Source of the DNA: Chitinophagaceae bacterium UBA2467
GTDB taxonomy: Bacteria > Bacteroidota > Bacteroidia > Chitinophagales > Chitinophagaceae
NCBI GenBank assembly: GCA_002342205.1
Contig: DDPN01000159.1
Coordinates: 9,484-21,139 of the forward strand
Direction: 5' to 3'
DNA length: 11,656 nucleotides
Shown here: one piece after another, positions 1 through 6,253 of the stretch
How positions within the stretch are numbered: position 1 is the first letter of the stretch
How the letters are laid out: each line of letters begins with the position of its first letter
The notes under the pieces: model-generated
The model's database searches: none
Told to the model about the DNA's origin: nothing
Seen by the model: only the letters and a program-made list of their open reading frames with translations
Translations under genes and position numbers: made by a program

Positions 1-1155
1 CCAGATTATTTTGCACTCGATGAGTTGCTCACTGAAGAACATAAATTAATTCGTGATGCGGTTCGAGAGTATGTAAAAAAAGAGATTTCTCCCATCATTG
101 AGGACTACGCACAGCGAGCTGAATTTCCACAACATATTGTACGTCAACTTGGAGAGCTAGGCTGTTTTGGTCCAACCGTTCCACAAGAATATGGAGGAGG
201 CGGTTTAGATTATATCTCCTATGGTTTAATGATGCAAGAATTAGAAAGAGGGGATAGTGGCGTACGATCAACCGCATCAGTACAAGGTTCATTAGTAATG
301 TTCCCCATCCAAGCCTATGGAAGTGAGGAACAAAAGAGATATTATTTGCCCAAATTAGCCAGCGGTGAGTGGCTGGGTTGTTTTGGGTTAACGGAGCCAA
401 ATCACGGTAGTGATCCTTCCAGTATGCTTACTAATTTTTCAGATGCAGGAGATCATGTGATTTTGAATGGTGCTAAGATGTGGATTAGCAATGCTCCGTT
501 TGCACAAGTTGCAGTTGTGTGGGCTAAAGATCCAAAAGGGGAAGTGCATGGTCTTATAGTGGAAAGGGGAATGGAAGGGTTTACAACACCTACAACCCAT
601 GGTAAATGGAGTTTGCGCGCCTCTGCAACCGGGGAGTTGGTATTTGACAATGTGAAAGTTCCCAAGAAAAATATTCTTCCAGGAGTGAAAGGTTTGAAGG
701 GCCCTCTCAGTTGTTTGACCAAGGCACGCTTTGGCATCGCATGGGGTGCAATTGGTGCGGCGATGGATTGTTATGACACAGCACTGCGTTATGCAAAAGA
801 ACGCGAGCAATTTGGTAAGCCAATCGCATCATTTCAATTGCAGCAAAAGAAATTAGCAGAGATGCTAACTGAGATTACTAAGGCGCAACTACTGAATTGG
901 CGATTAGGAGTATTGATGAACCAAGGCAAAGTGACACCACAGCAAGTTAGTATGGCTAAGCGTAATGCGTGTGAAGTGGCAACACAGATTTGTAGAGATG
1001 CGAGACAGGTACTCGGAGGAATGGGTATTACGGGAGAGTATCCAGTGATGCGTCACATGATGAATCTGGAAAGTGTAATTACTTACGAAGGAACACATGA
1101 TATTCATTTGCTAATTACAGGAATGGATATTACTGGCCTAAATGCTTTTAAATAG
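1..1155 (+). CDS. gcdH: Glutaryl-CoA dehydrogenase, 5' end outside window
   Basis: FAD-dependent acyl-CoA dehydrogenase that should oxidise and decarboxylate glutaryl-CoA to crotonyl-CoA in lysine/tryptophan breakdown. The frame is open to base 1 (first residues PDYFALDE), so 384 residues are visible and the true start lies upstream; the TTG at 25 is internal. Counting from that TTG as residue 1, the catalytic base is Glu355 in TYEGTHD (codon at 1087). Arg81 and Ser85 in the VRSTASVQ motif have the same spacing as human GCDH Arg94 and Ser98, which bind the substrate carboxylate. Glu74 and Tyr354, whose human counterparts (Glu87, Tyr369) are linked to decarboxylation, are also present, favouring the decarboxylating type. 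The C-terminal ITGMDITGLNAFK resembles Bacteroidota homologues. The stop at 1153-1155 is only 6 bases before the shikimate kinase start, so co-transcription is likely. Alternative: another short-chain acyl-CoA dehydrogenase, less likely given Arg81. Confidence 0.9.
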   Translation, partial: PDYFALDELLTEEHKLIRDAVREYVKKEISPIIEDYAQRAEFPQHIVRQLGELGCFGPTVPQEYGGGGLDYISYGLMMQELERGDSGVRSTASVQGSLVMFPIQAYGSEEQKRYYLPKLASGEWLGCFGLTEPNHGSDPSSMLTNFSDAGDHVILNGAKMWISNAPFAQVAVVWAKDPKGEVHGLIVERGMEGFTTPTTHGKWSLRASATGELVFDNVKVPKKNILPGVKGLKGPLSCLTKARFGIAWGAIGAAMDCYDTALRYAKEREQFGKPIASFQLQQKKLAEMLTEITKAQLLNWRLGVLMNQGKVTPQQVSMAKRNACEVATQICRDARQVLGGMGITGEYPVMRHMMNLESVITYEGTHDIHLLITGMDITGLNAFK

Positions 1156-1161
1156 ATCAAC

Positions 1162-1674
1162 TTGCGACTTTTTCTAATTGGGTTTATGGGAGCAGGAAAA
1201 TCCCAAGTCGGGAAAGAGCTTGCCGATTCGCTTTGTTACCCCTTTATAGATTTGGATAAAAGTATTGAAGCTGTTGTAGGCAGTTCAATTACATCCTATT
1301 TTTCCAAGCATGGAGAAAGTGCTTTTAGGATCATGGAGAAAAAGGTACTCGTTGAGATTGCCAACAAACAAGACAAGTTTGTTATGGCCTGTGGTGGAGG
1401 TACGCCCTGCTTTGATGATACTATTCAATTTATGAAGGAAAAGGGGAAAGTAATCTGGTTGAATCCTGACCCTTCCATTTTATGGAAGCGGTTGGTAATG
1501 GGAAGGCAAGAGCGGCCATTGATAGCAGACTTGAATGAGGAGCAGCTTGCTGATTACATTGCAGAAAAATTAAAGGAAAGACATCCCTATTACGCAAAAG
1601 CAGATGTTGTAACTAGTGAAGAGCAAGCTACTCTACCTTTTATCTTAAATTGGCTAAGCCATGCAAAAAACTAA
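1162..1674 (+). CDS. aroK: Shikimate kinase, TTG start
   Basis: Cytoplasmic kinase that phosphorylates shikimate with ATP to shikimate 3-phosphate, a step of the chorismate pathway. The 170 residues match the usual family length. Seen: Walker A GFMGAGKS at residues 7-14, the DxD motif Asp30/Asp32 (Mg and shikimate), Arg56 in the GESAFR segment, the shikimate-binding GGG at 78-80, and the lid arginine Arg118 in ERPL. The start is TTG: the previous in-frame stop is at 1153-1155, leaving only ATC and AAC codons before it, while the first ATG (1183) lies inside the P-loop and would remove its first strand. No Shine-Dalgarno is visible. The gene follows the dehydrogenase by 6 bases, and its last 14 bases overlap the DUF423 gene, suggesting translational coupling. 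All key residues are present, so it should be active. Confidence 0.93.
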   Translation: MRLFLIGFMGAGKSQVGKELADSLCYPFIDLDKSIEAVVGSSITSYFSKHGESAFRIMEKKVLVEIANKQDKFVMACGGGTPCFDDTIQFMKEKGKVIWLNPDPSILWKRLVMGRQERPLIADLNEEQLADYIAEKLKERHPYYAKADVVTSEEQATLPFILNWLSHAKN

Positions 1675-2062
1675 TCTATTTCTTGGTTCAATTTTGGCCG
1701 GTATGGCAGTTGCTGCTGGAGCGTTTGGGGCACATGGTCTTCAACGTGTCACCACAAATACCCAGTTGATTCAAACCTATCAAACGGCTGTACAATATCA
1801 TTTTTGGCATGCTATCGCTTTGCTTTTATGCGGTGCACTTACTATATATGGAGAGCGTAAAATGAATTATTGGGCACGTCAATCTTTTCTAGCTGGGTTG
1901 ATTTGTTTTTCAGGCTCCTTGTATTATTTGACTTACCTGCGATTAAATGAGTTGCCTGTTGCAAAATGGGTTGTTTTGGTAACACCAGTGGGCGGGTTAT
2001 TTTTTATAAGCGGTTGGGTTTTGCTTGCCTTTTCTTTTGCTAAGTTTAAACCTTCAAACTAA
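1661..2062 (+). CDS. DUF423 small integral membrane protein
   Basis: A 133-residue inner-membrane protein of the DUF423 (YgdD-like) family, whose biochemical function is not established. Four hydrophobic segments are visible at about residues 6-27, 47-63, 73-93 and 103-126. Family-type motifs are GAFGAHGL (20-27), the YQTAVQYHFWHA stretch in helix 2 (40-51), GSLYYL (85-90) and TPVGG (108-112). There is no cleavable signal peptide. The ATG at 1661 overlaps the end of aroK by 14 bases in another frame, which supports coupling to aroK. The stop is 14 bases before ftsK and within 2 bases of the ftsK promoter box. The family assignment is firm from motifs and length; I would not infer a role from the neighbours, which look like an assortment of housekeeping genes. 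Confidence 0.85.
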   Translation: MQKTNLFLGSILAGMAVAAGAFGAHGLQRVTTNTQLIQTYQTAVQYHFWHAIALLLCGALTIYGERKMNYWARQSFLAGLICFSGSLYYLTYLRLNELPVAKWVVLVTPVGGLFFISGWVLLAFSFAKFKPSN

Positions 2063-2063
2063 T

Positions 2064-2071
2064 TATCTTTG
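2064..2071 (+). promoter_or_regulatory. Bacteroidota -7 box before ftsK
   Basis: TATCTTTG matches the Bacteroidota housekeeping promoter element TAnnTTTG. Its last base is 5 bases before the ftsK ATG, so transcription would begin at or a few bases before the start codon, giving a leaderless or near-leaderless mRNA. A TTG (2037-2039) that could be the -33 element is 24 bases upstream, slightly beyond the usual 17-23. The box lies immediately after the DUF423 gene. The same 11-base string AATTATCTTTG recurs before the lolA-like gene. Confidence 0.6.
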
Positions 2072-2076
2072 TTTGG

Positions 2077-4683
2077 ATGGCTAACCGATTAAAATCAGGT
2101 GCTTCCAAAAAGGAAAAAGAAAAAGATCCCGAACTGCGTGATTTTAAAAAAGAAACCGAAGCGCAGGTAGATGTCGTAGGCTTATTAAAAGATGAGCGTA
2201 CTTGGAAAATCGTGGGGATCAGTTTTATCATTTTATCCCTTTTCCTTTTTATTTCTTTTGCTTCTTATTTATTTACCTGGAGAGATGATCAAGCACTAGC
2301 GCAGCAAGGATTTTCTGCCTTATTGGATAATGAAAACCCTGCTCTTAATTGGCTGGGAAGATTAGGAGCAATCGTCTCACATTTTTTCTTTTATAAAGCC
2401 TTTGGTGTAGCCTCCTTTTTAGTGTGCACTTTCTTTTTTGTTGTTGGAGTTAATTTACTTTTTAGACAACGTGTATTTTCCATTTGGCGTAATCTGAAAT
2501 ATGTAACCATTGGTGTAACTGTTTTGTCTGTATCACTTTCTTACATTTTTCGCTCCAGCGAATTTTCATTTGGAGGTGGGGTTGGCAATCTGATCAAAAC
2601 AGAAATGGAGGGCATATTTGGGGTAGTAGGCACGGGTGCAGTTTTGTTCTTAGTAGCAGCTGCCTATTTAATTTGGCAGTTCAATCCGAGTTTTAAGCTG
2701 CCTGTAAAAAAAGATATTCAACCTACAGAAGACAGTGCTGAATTGGATACCACCGACGAAGTTGAAAAAAGTGATGAGGATGAGACTAATTCCTCTACTT
2801 CTTTCGCGCCGTTAGTGGCAGGTCAAACATTAAATGAGCTTTATGCTTCTGGGGTCCGGACTAATAGTCTAAAAGAGGAGACGCCAATGACTGTTCCTGT
2901 TCAGGAAGAAGCACAGCCGGAACTATTACTTACAGAAAAGGAGGATTTGGTCACAGAACCTATAGCAGACGAGGCTCCTGTTGTGCCCTTTGAGCTTACG
3001 CCTGTAGCAGAGGAAGTAGAGCCTGTTTCGCTTGAGCCGGTAATGGAGTCACCCCTGGTGGAAACTACAATTGAGAATTCGGATGAAGAAGAAGCGGAAG
3101 GTGATTTAGAATTAGAGATTAAAACAGTAACTGATGAAATTGAAGAGCCAGTTGCTGAAGTGTTAGAAAATCTCCCTCCTTACGAGCCTACACTTGATCT
3201 GAGTAATTATAAATACCCTTCCTTGCAATTACTAGAGCAGCATGGCTCTGAAAAAATTATTCATGACAGTAGCGAGCTGGAGAGTAATAAAACGCAGATC
3301 ATTAACACACTTCGTAATTACTCAATCGAAATTCAAAAAATTAGCGCAACGGTTGGTCCAACAGTAACACTGTATGAAATTGTACCTGCCCCCGGTGTTC
3401 GTATTTCTCGCATTAAAAATCTTGAAGATGATATTGCGCTGAGTTTGGCAGCGCTTGGCATTCGTATCATTGCTCCTATTCCCGGCAAGGGTACCATAGG
3501 CATTGAAGTGCCTAATCTGAAGAAAACGATCGTAAGCATGAAGAGCTTGCTTTCTTCGGAAAAGTTTCAGCATAATAACTATAGTTTGCCAATAGCCATT
3601 GGTAAGCGTATTGATAACGAGAATTATATTGTTGATTTGGCATCCATGCCACATCTTTTGATGGCGGGTGCAACGGGTCAGGGTAAATCTGTGGGTCTGA
3701 ATGCAATTCTTGTCTCCTTATTGTATAAAAAACATCCTTCTCAACTCAAGTTTGTTTTGATTGATCCTAAAAAAGTTGAGTTAAGTATCTATCGCCACAT
3801 CGAAAAGCACTTTTTAGCAAAATTGCCAGGAGAAGAGGATGCCATTATCACCGATACAAAAAAGGTGATTTATACACTCAATGCGTTGTGTATTGAGATG
3901 GATAATCGTTACGACTTACTAAAAGAAGCAGGGGCTCGGAATATTAAGGAGTATAACGAGAAGTTTGTCAAGCGAAAGCTGAATCCGCAAAAAGGACACA
4001 CCTATCTTCCGTTTATTGTATTGGTGGTGGATGAATTTGCCGATTTGATTATGACTGCAGGTAAGGAGGTGGAAATGCCAATTGCTCGATTAGCTCAACT
4101 TGCACGTGCCATCGGTATACATCTTATCATTGCCACCCAGCGTCCTTCTGTTAATATCATTACAGGTACTATCAAGGCTAACTTCCCTGCACGTATTGCT
4201 TTCAAAGTGTCTTCTAAAATTGATTCTCGAACTATTTTGGATACCGGCGGTGCTGAACAATTGATTGGTAAGGGAGATATGTTAATTTCTCATAATGGAG
4301 AATTGACTCGACTACAGTGTGCATTTGTTGATACACCAGAGGTGGAGCAGGTAGTAGATTTTATTAGCGAACAACAGGGCTATCCGCAGGCCTTTTTGTT
4401 GCCTGAGTATATTGATGAAAAAGAAGCGGAGGCTAGGGGAGAAGTGGATCTTTCTGAACGCGATTCTTTATTTGACGATGCTGCACGGATGATTGTTCTA
4501 CAGCAAATTGGTTCAACTTCATTATTGCAGCGTAGAATGAAACTAGGCTACAATCGCGCAGGCCGTTTGATGGATCAGCTCGAAATTGCTGGAATTGTAG
4601 GGCCTAGCCAGGGAAGTAAGCCACGTGATGTATTAATTAAAACGGAGGCTGATCTTCAACGACTTTTGGAGAACATGGGCTGA
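2077..4683 (+). CDS. ftsK: FtsK/SpoIIIE DNA translocase
   Basis: Membrane-anchored, ATP-driven double-strand DNA pump that clears the chromosome terminus from the division septum and promotes dimer resolution. The 868 residues show a basic/acidic N-terminal tail, four hydrophobic segments (about 45-67, 98-128, 141-158, 179-200), and a strongly acidic linker (about 211-375) rich in Glu, Val and Pro. The RecA-like motor starts near residue 380. Walker A is GATGQGKS (531-538) and Walker B is VVDEFADL with Asp652/Glu653; the conserved SSKIDSRTILD and GKGDML segments follow. The C-terminal winged-helix gamma domain spans about 796-863, with the YNRAGRLMDQLE segment that in FtsK reads polar DNA motifs. 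All domains are present, so it should be functional. It has its own promoter box and is followed 46 bases later by the lolA-like gene, an order also found in E. coli (ftsK-lolA). Confidence 0.95.
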   Translation: MANRLKSGASKKEKEKDPELRDFKKETEAQVDVVGLLKDERTWKIVGISFIILSLFLFISFASYLFTWRDDQALAQQGFSALLDNENPALNWLGRLGAIVSHFFFYKAFGVASFLVCTFFFVVGVNLLFRQRVFSIWRNLKYVTIGVTVLSVSLSYIFRSSEFSFGGGVGNLIKTEMEGIFGVVGTGAVLFLVAAAYLIWQFNPSFKLPVKKDIQPTEDSAELDTTDEVEKSDEDETNSSTSFAPLVAGQTLNELYASGVRTNSLKEETPMTVPVQEEAQPELLLTEKEDLVTEPIADEAPVVPFELTPVAEEVEPVSLEPVMESPLVETTIENSDEEEAEGDLELEIKTVTDEIEEPVAEVLENLPPYEPTLDLSNYKYPSLQLLEQHGSEKIIHDSSELESNKTQIINTLRNYSIEIQKISATVGPTVTLYEIVPAPGVRISRIKNLEDDIALSLAALGIRIIAPIPGKGTIGIEVPNLKKTIVSMKSLLSSEKFQHNNYSLPIAIGKRIDNENYIVDLASMPHLLMAGATGQGKSVGLNAILVSLLYKKHPSQLKFVLIDPKKVELSIYRHIEKHFLAKLPGEEDAIITDTKKVIYTLNALCIEMDNRYDLLKEAGARNIKEYNEKFVKRKLNPQKGHTYLPFIVLVVDEFADLIMTAGKEVEMPIARLAQLARAIGIHLIIATQRPSVNIITGTIKANFPARIAFKVSSKIDSRTILDTGGAEQLIGKGDMLISHNGELTRLQCAFVDTPEVEQVVDFISEQQGYPQAFLLPEYIDEKEAEARGEVDLSERDSLFDDAARMIVLQQIGSTSLLQRRMKLGYNRAGRLMDQLEIAGIVGPSQGSKPRDVLIKTEADLQRLLENMG

Positions 4684-4690
4684 TTTCAAT

Positions 4691-4698
4691 TATCTTTG
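4691..4698 (+). promoter_or_regulatory. Bacteroidota -7 box before lolA-like gene
   Basis: TATCTTTG fits TAnnTTTG, and a TTG at 4666-4668, inside the end of ftsK, is spaced 22 bases away, within the range described for Flavobacterium promoters. The predicted start site a few bases after 4698 would leave a leader of roughly 25-30 bases before the ATG at 4730. The leader has no clear Shine-Dalgarno. This suggests the lolA-like gene can be expressed independently of ftsK. Confidence 0.65.
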
Positions 4699-4729
4699 CA
4701 TCGCTGCTGCACTCGCAGGGCCAACCCGC

Positions 4730-5392
4730 ATGAAAAAACTTACTTTTTTAGCATTTGGACTTGTCCTTTTGGCTGGGTCTGTAATTGCGCAAACTAAGCC
4801 TACTAAAAACGATCCTGAAGCAAAAAAAATACTTGATGCAGTCAGCACTCGTTTCAAATCCTTTACAAGCGTTCAAGCTACATTTACTTATAAAGTTGAA
4901 AACGCTGCTGGAAAAGTTCTTTCCACCAAAACCGGCACGATCCTGATGAAGGGAACTCGTTATAAGCTGAGTTTTGGAGGACAAGAGATATTTTGTAACG
5001 GTACAACTGTGTGGAACTTGGACAAAGCTGCTAATGAGGTAACGATTAATACACTTGATGCCTCAAGCGGTATGATCACTCCCCAAAAGCTTTTTTCAAA
5101 TTTTTATGATAAGGACTTCTTGTATGTTTTAAATGGCGAAAAGAAAGTTGGGGCCAAGTTGGTACAAGAAATTCAATTGACTCCTCTTGACAAGAGTAAG
5201 AATTTTCATACTGTTTTTGTACTCGTAGACAAGAATGCAAAAACGATGTACAGCACTAAGGTTTTAGAAAATGCCGGCAACCGGTATTCTTATACTGTAG
5301 GTACGCTTAAAACAAATATTCCTGCCGCTGATGCCTTGTTTGTATTTGATAAGGCAAAATTCCCGGGAGTTACAGTCGAAGACCTCCGTTAA
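4730..5392 (+). CDS. lolA: LolA-like periplasmic lipoprotein carrier
   Basis: Probable periplasmic chaperone that takes lipoproteins released from the inner membrane and carries them to the outer membrane. The 220 residues begin with a signal peptide (two Lys, hydrophobic core 4-16, SVIA before Gln21, so cleavage after Ala20). There is no lipobox cysteine, so the protein is soluble. The mature part fits the LolA fold: an amphipathic helix (about 29-44, KKILDAVSTRFKSF), then beta-rich segments with FTYKV, GTILMKGTRYKLSF, the FCNGTTVWNLDK turn and TINTLD, and a C-terminal FVFDKAKFPGVTVEDLR, typical of Bacteroidota LolA-type proteins. Position right after ftsK matches the E. coli order and strengthens the call. 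The stop codon overlaps that of the convergent kdsA. Alternative: another member of the LolA/LolB-like superfamily with a different lipid ligand. Confidence 0.8.
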   Translation: MKKLTFLAFGLVLLAGSVIAQTKPTKNDPEAKKILDAVSTRFKSFTSVQATFTYKVENAAGKVLSTKTGTILMKGTRYKLSFGGQEIFCNGTTVWNLDKAANEVTINTLDASSGMITPQKLFSNFYDKDFLYVLNGEKKVGAKLVQEIQLTPLDKSKNFHTVFVLVDKNAKTMYSTKVLENAGNRYSYTVGTLKTNIPAADALFVFDKAKFPGVTVEDLR

Positions 5393-6213
5393 ATTGTTAT
5401 TGCTTTTCTTATTTTAATCAATTGGACTAAGAGCGGTTCTAATTGATCCAGTGGAAGCATATTAGCTCCATCACTTTTTGCATTGGCCGGATCCGGATGT
5501 GTCTCAATGAAAAGTCCGTCTGCACCCGTTGCAATTGCTGCTTTTGCCAGCGTACCTATTAATTGAGGATTGCCTCCTGTTACTCCGCTTGTTTGATTAG
5601 GCTGTTGCAGTGAGTGCGTTACATCCATTACAACGGGCGTTCCAATTTCTTTCATCCAGGGTATATTTCTAAAGTCTACAACCAGGTCCTGGTAGCCAAA
5701 AGTTGTTCCTCTTTCCGTTAACAAAACTTTTTCGTTACCTGCTAATTTTATTTTTTCAGCTGCAAACGCCATAGAGGGACCGCTTAAAAATTGTCCCTTT
5801 TTAACATTGATGATTTTACCTGTTTTCGCAGCAGCAATTAAAAGATCTGTTTGACGACAAAGAAAGGCAGGTATTTGCAAAATATCCAGGTAGGGAGCTG
5901 CTTTGTCTGCTTCCTCAGCAGTATGTATATCGCTTACTACAGGAATGTTTAGCGATGATTTTATTTTTTTTAATATCTCTAAAGCGTCCTGGTCCCCAAT
6001 CCCTGTGAAAGAGGTGGCGCTGGTTCTGTTTGCCTTTTTGTAAGAGGCTTTAAATACATAGGGAATGCCCAATTTTTGACATACCCCGGCAATATGTTTT
6101 GCAATTTCCGTTGCACCGGATTCAGACTCAACCACGCAGGGGCCAGCCAGTAAAAAAAAGGAATTCGGGTCGTAAGATTGCGGTTGAAAAAGGGATTGAA
6201 GAAACGGTTTCAT
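5389..6213 (-). CDS. kdsA: 3-deoxy-8-phosphooctulonate synthase, metal-dependent class
   Basis: Cytoplasmic enzyme that condenses phosphoenolpyruvate with arabinose 5-phosphate to Kdo 8-phosphate, the precursor of the Kdo sugar of lipopolysaccharide. The 274 residues are normal length. Seen: LLAGPCVVES at 21-30, the PEP-binding KASYKKANRTS at 55-65, the GPSMAFAAEK segment at 145-154 and LTERGTTFGY at 165-174. Candidate metal ligands Cys26, His200 (DVTHS), Glu237 and Asp248 are each 15 positions higher than Cys11, His185, Glu222 and Asp233 of the Aquifex metal-dependent enzyme; E. coli KdsA has Asn in place of the Cys. The ATG at 6211-6213 is 4 bases after a TACTTTTG box, so the mRNA is probably leaderless. 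It is convergent with the lolA-like gene (stops share TTAA) and divergent from threonine dehydrogenase. Confidence 0.95.
   Translation of the reverse strand: MKPFLQSLFQPQSYDPNSFFLLAGPCVVESESGATEIAKHIAGVCQKLGIPYVFKASYKKANRTSATSFTGIGDQDALEILKKIKSSLNIPVVSDIHTAEEADKAAPYLDILQIPAFLCRQTDLLIAAAKTGKIINVKKGQFLSGPSMAFAAEKIKLAGNEKVLLTERGTTFGYQDLVVDFRNIPWMKEIGTPVVMDVTHSLQQPNQTSGVTGGNPQLIGTLAKAAIATGADGLFIETHPDPANAKSDGANMLPLDQLEPLLVQLIKIRKAITI
5417..5447. repeat. Inverted repeat near the kdsA 3' end
   Basis: ATCAATTGGA (5417-5426) can pair with TCTAATTGAT (5438-5447): nine Watson-Crick pairs and one G-T pair around an 11-base loop. It lies 25 bases beyond the lolA-like stop, inside the kdsA coding region, where the arms encode two Gln-Leu pairs. 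No T-run follows on either strand, so it is not a standard intrinsic terminator. It could still shape the 3' end of the lolA transcript or be a by-product of codon choice. Confidence 0.4.
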
Positions 6214-6217
6214 GATG

Positions 6218-6225
6218 CAAAAGTA
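6218..6225 (-). promoter_or_regulatory. -7 box for kdsA
   Basis: On the minus strand the sequence reads TACTTTTG, a full match to TAnnTTTG, followed by CATC and then the kdsA ATG. The start site would fall at or next to the start codon, giving a leaderless mRNA. I see no TTG at the expected -33 distance. It lies 4 bases from the oppositely directed box at 6230-6237. Confidence 0.6.
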
Positions 6226-6229
6226 ATGC

Positions 6230-6237
6230 TAAGTTTG
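6230..6237 (+). promoter_or_regulatory. -7 box for L-threonine dehydrogenase gene
   Basis: TAAGTTTG is a full match to TAnnTTTG, 16 bases before the ATG at 6254, leaving a leader of perhaps 10-14 bases. No good TTG -33 element is visible upstream; the region at -33 lies within the start of kdsA on the other strand. The four bases between this box and the kdsA box mean that polymerase bound at one should block the other. Confidence 0.55.
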
Positions 6238-6253
6238 TCTATAAAACCTTGCT

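Noticed and set aside
95..810. Minus-strand open frames of about 100-120 codons inside the glutaryl-CoA dehydrogenase gene
   Set aside because: They lie wholly within a strongly conserved gene, show no domain or signal peptide and have low-complexity, unlikely protein composition; they are shadows.
3322..3706. Minus-strand frames inside ftsK
   Set aside because: They are antisense to the conserved motor domain with no recognisable protein features.
4699..4729. CTGC-ACTC-GCAG hairpin in the lolA-like leader as a riboswitch or attenuator
   Set aside because: The stem is only 4 bp with no extension, and the leader is too short for a regulatory RNA.
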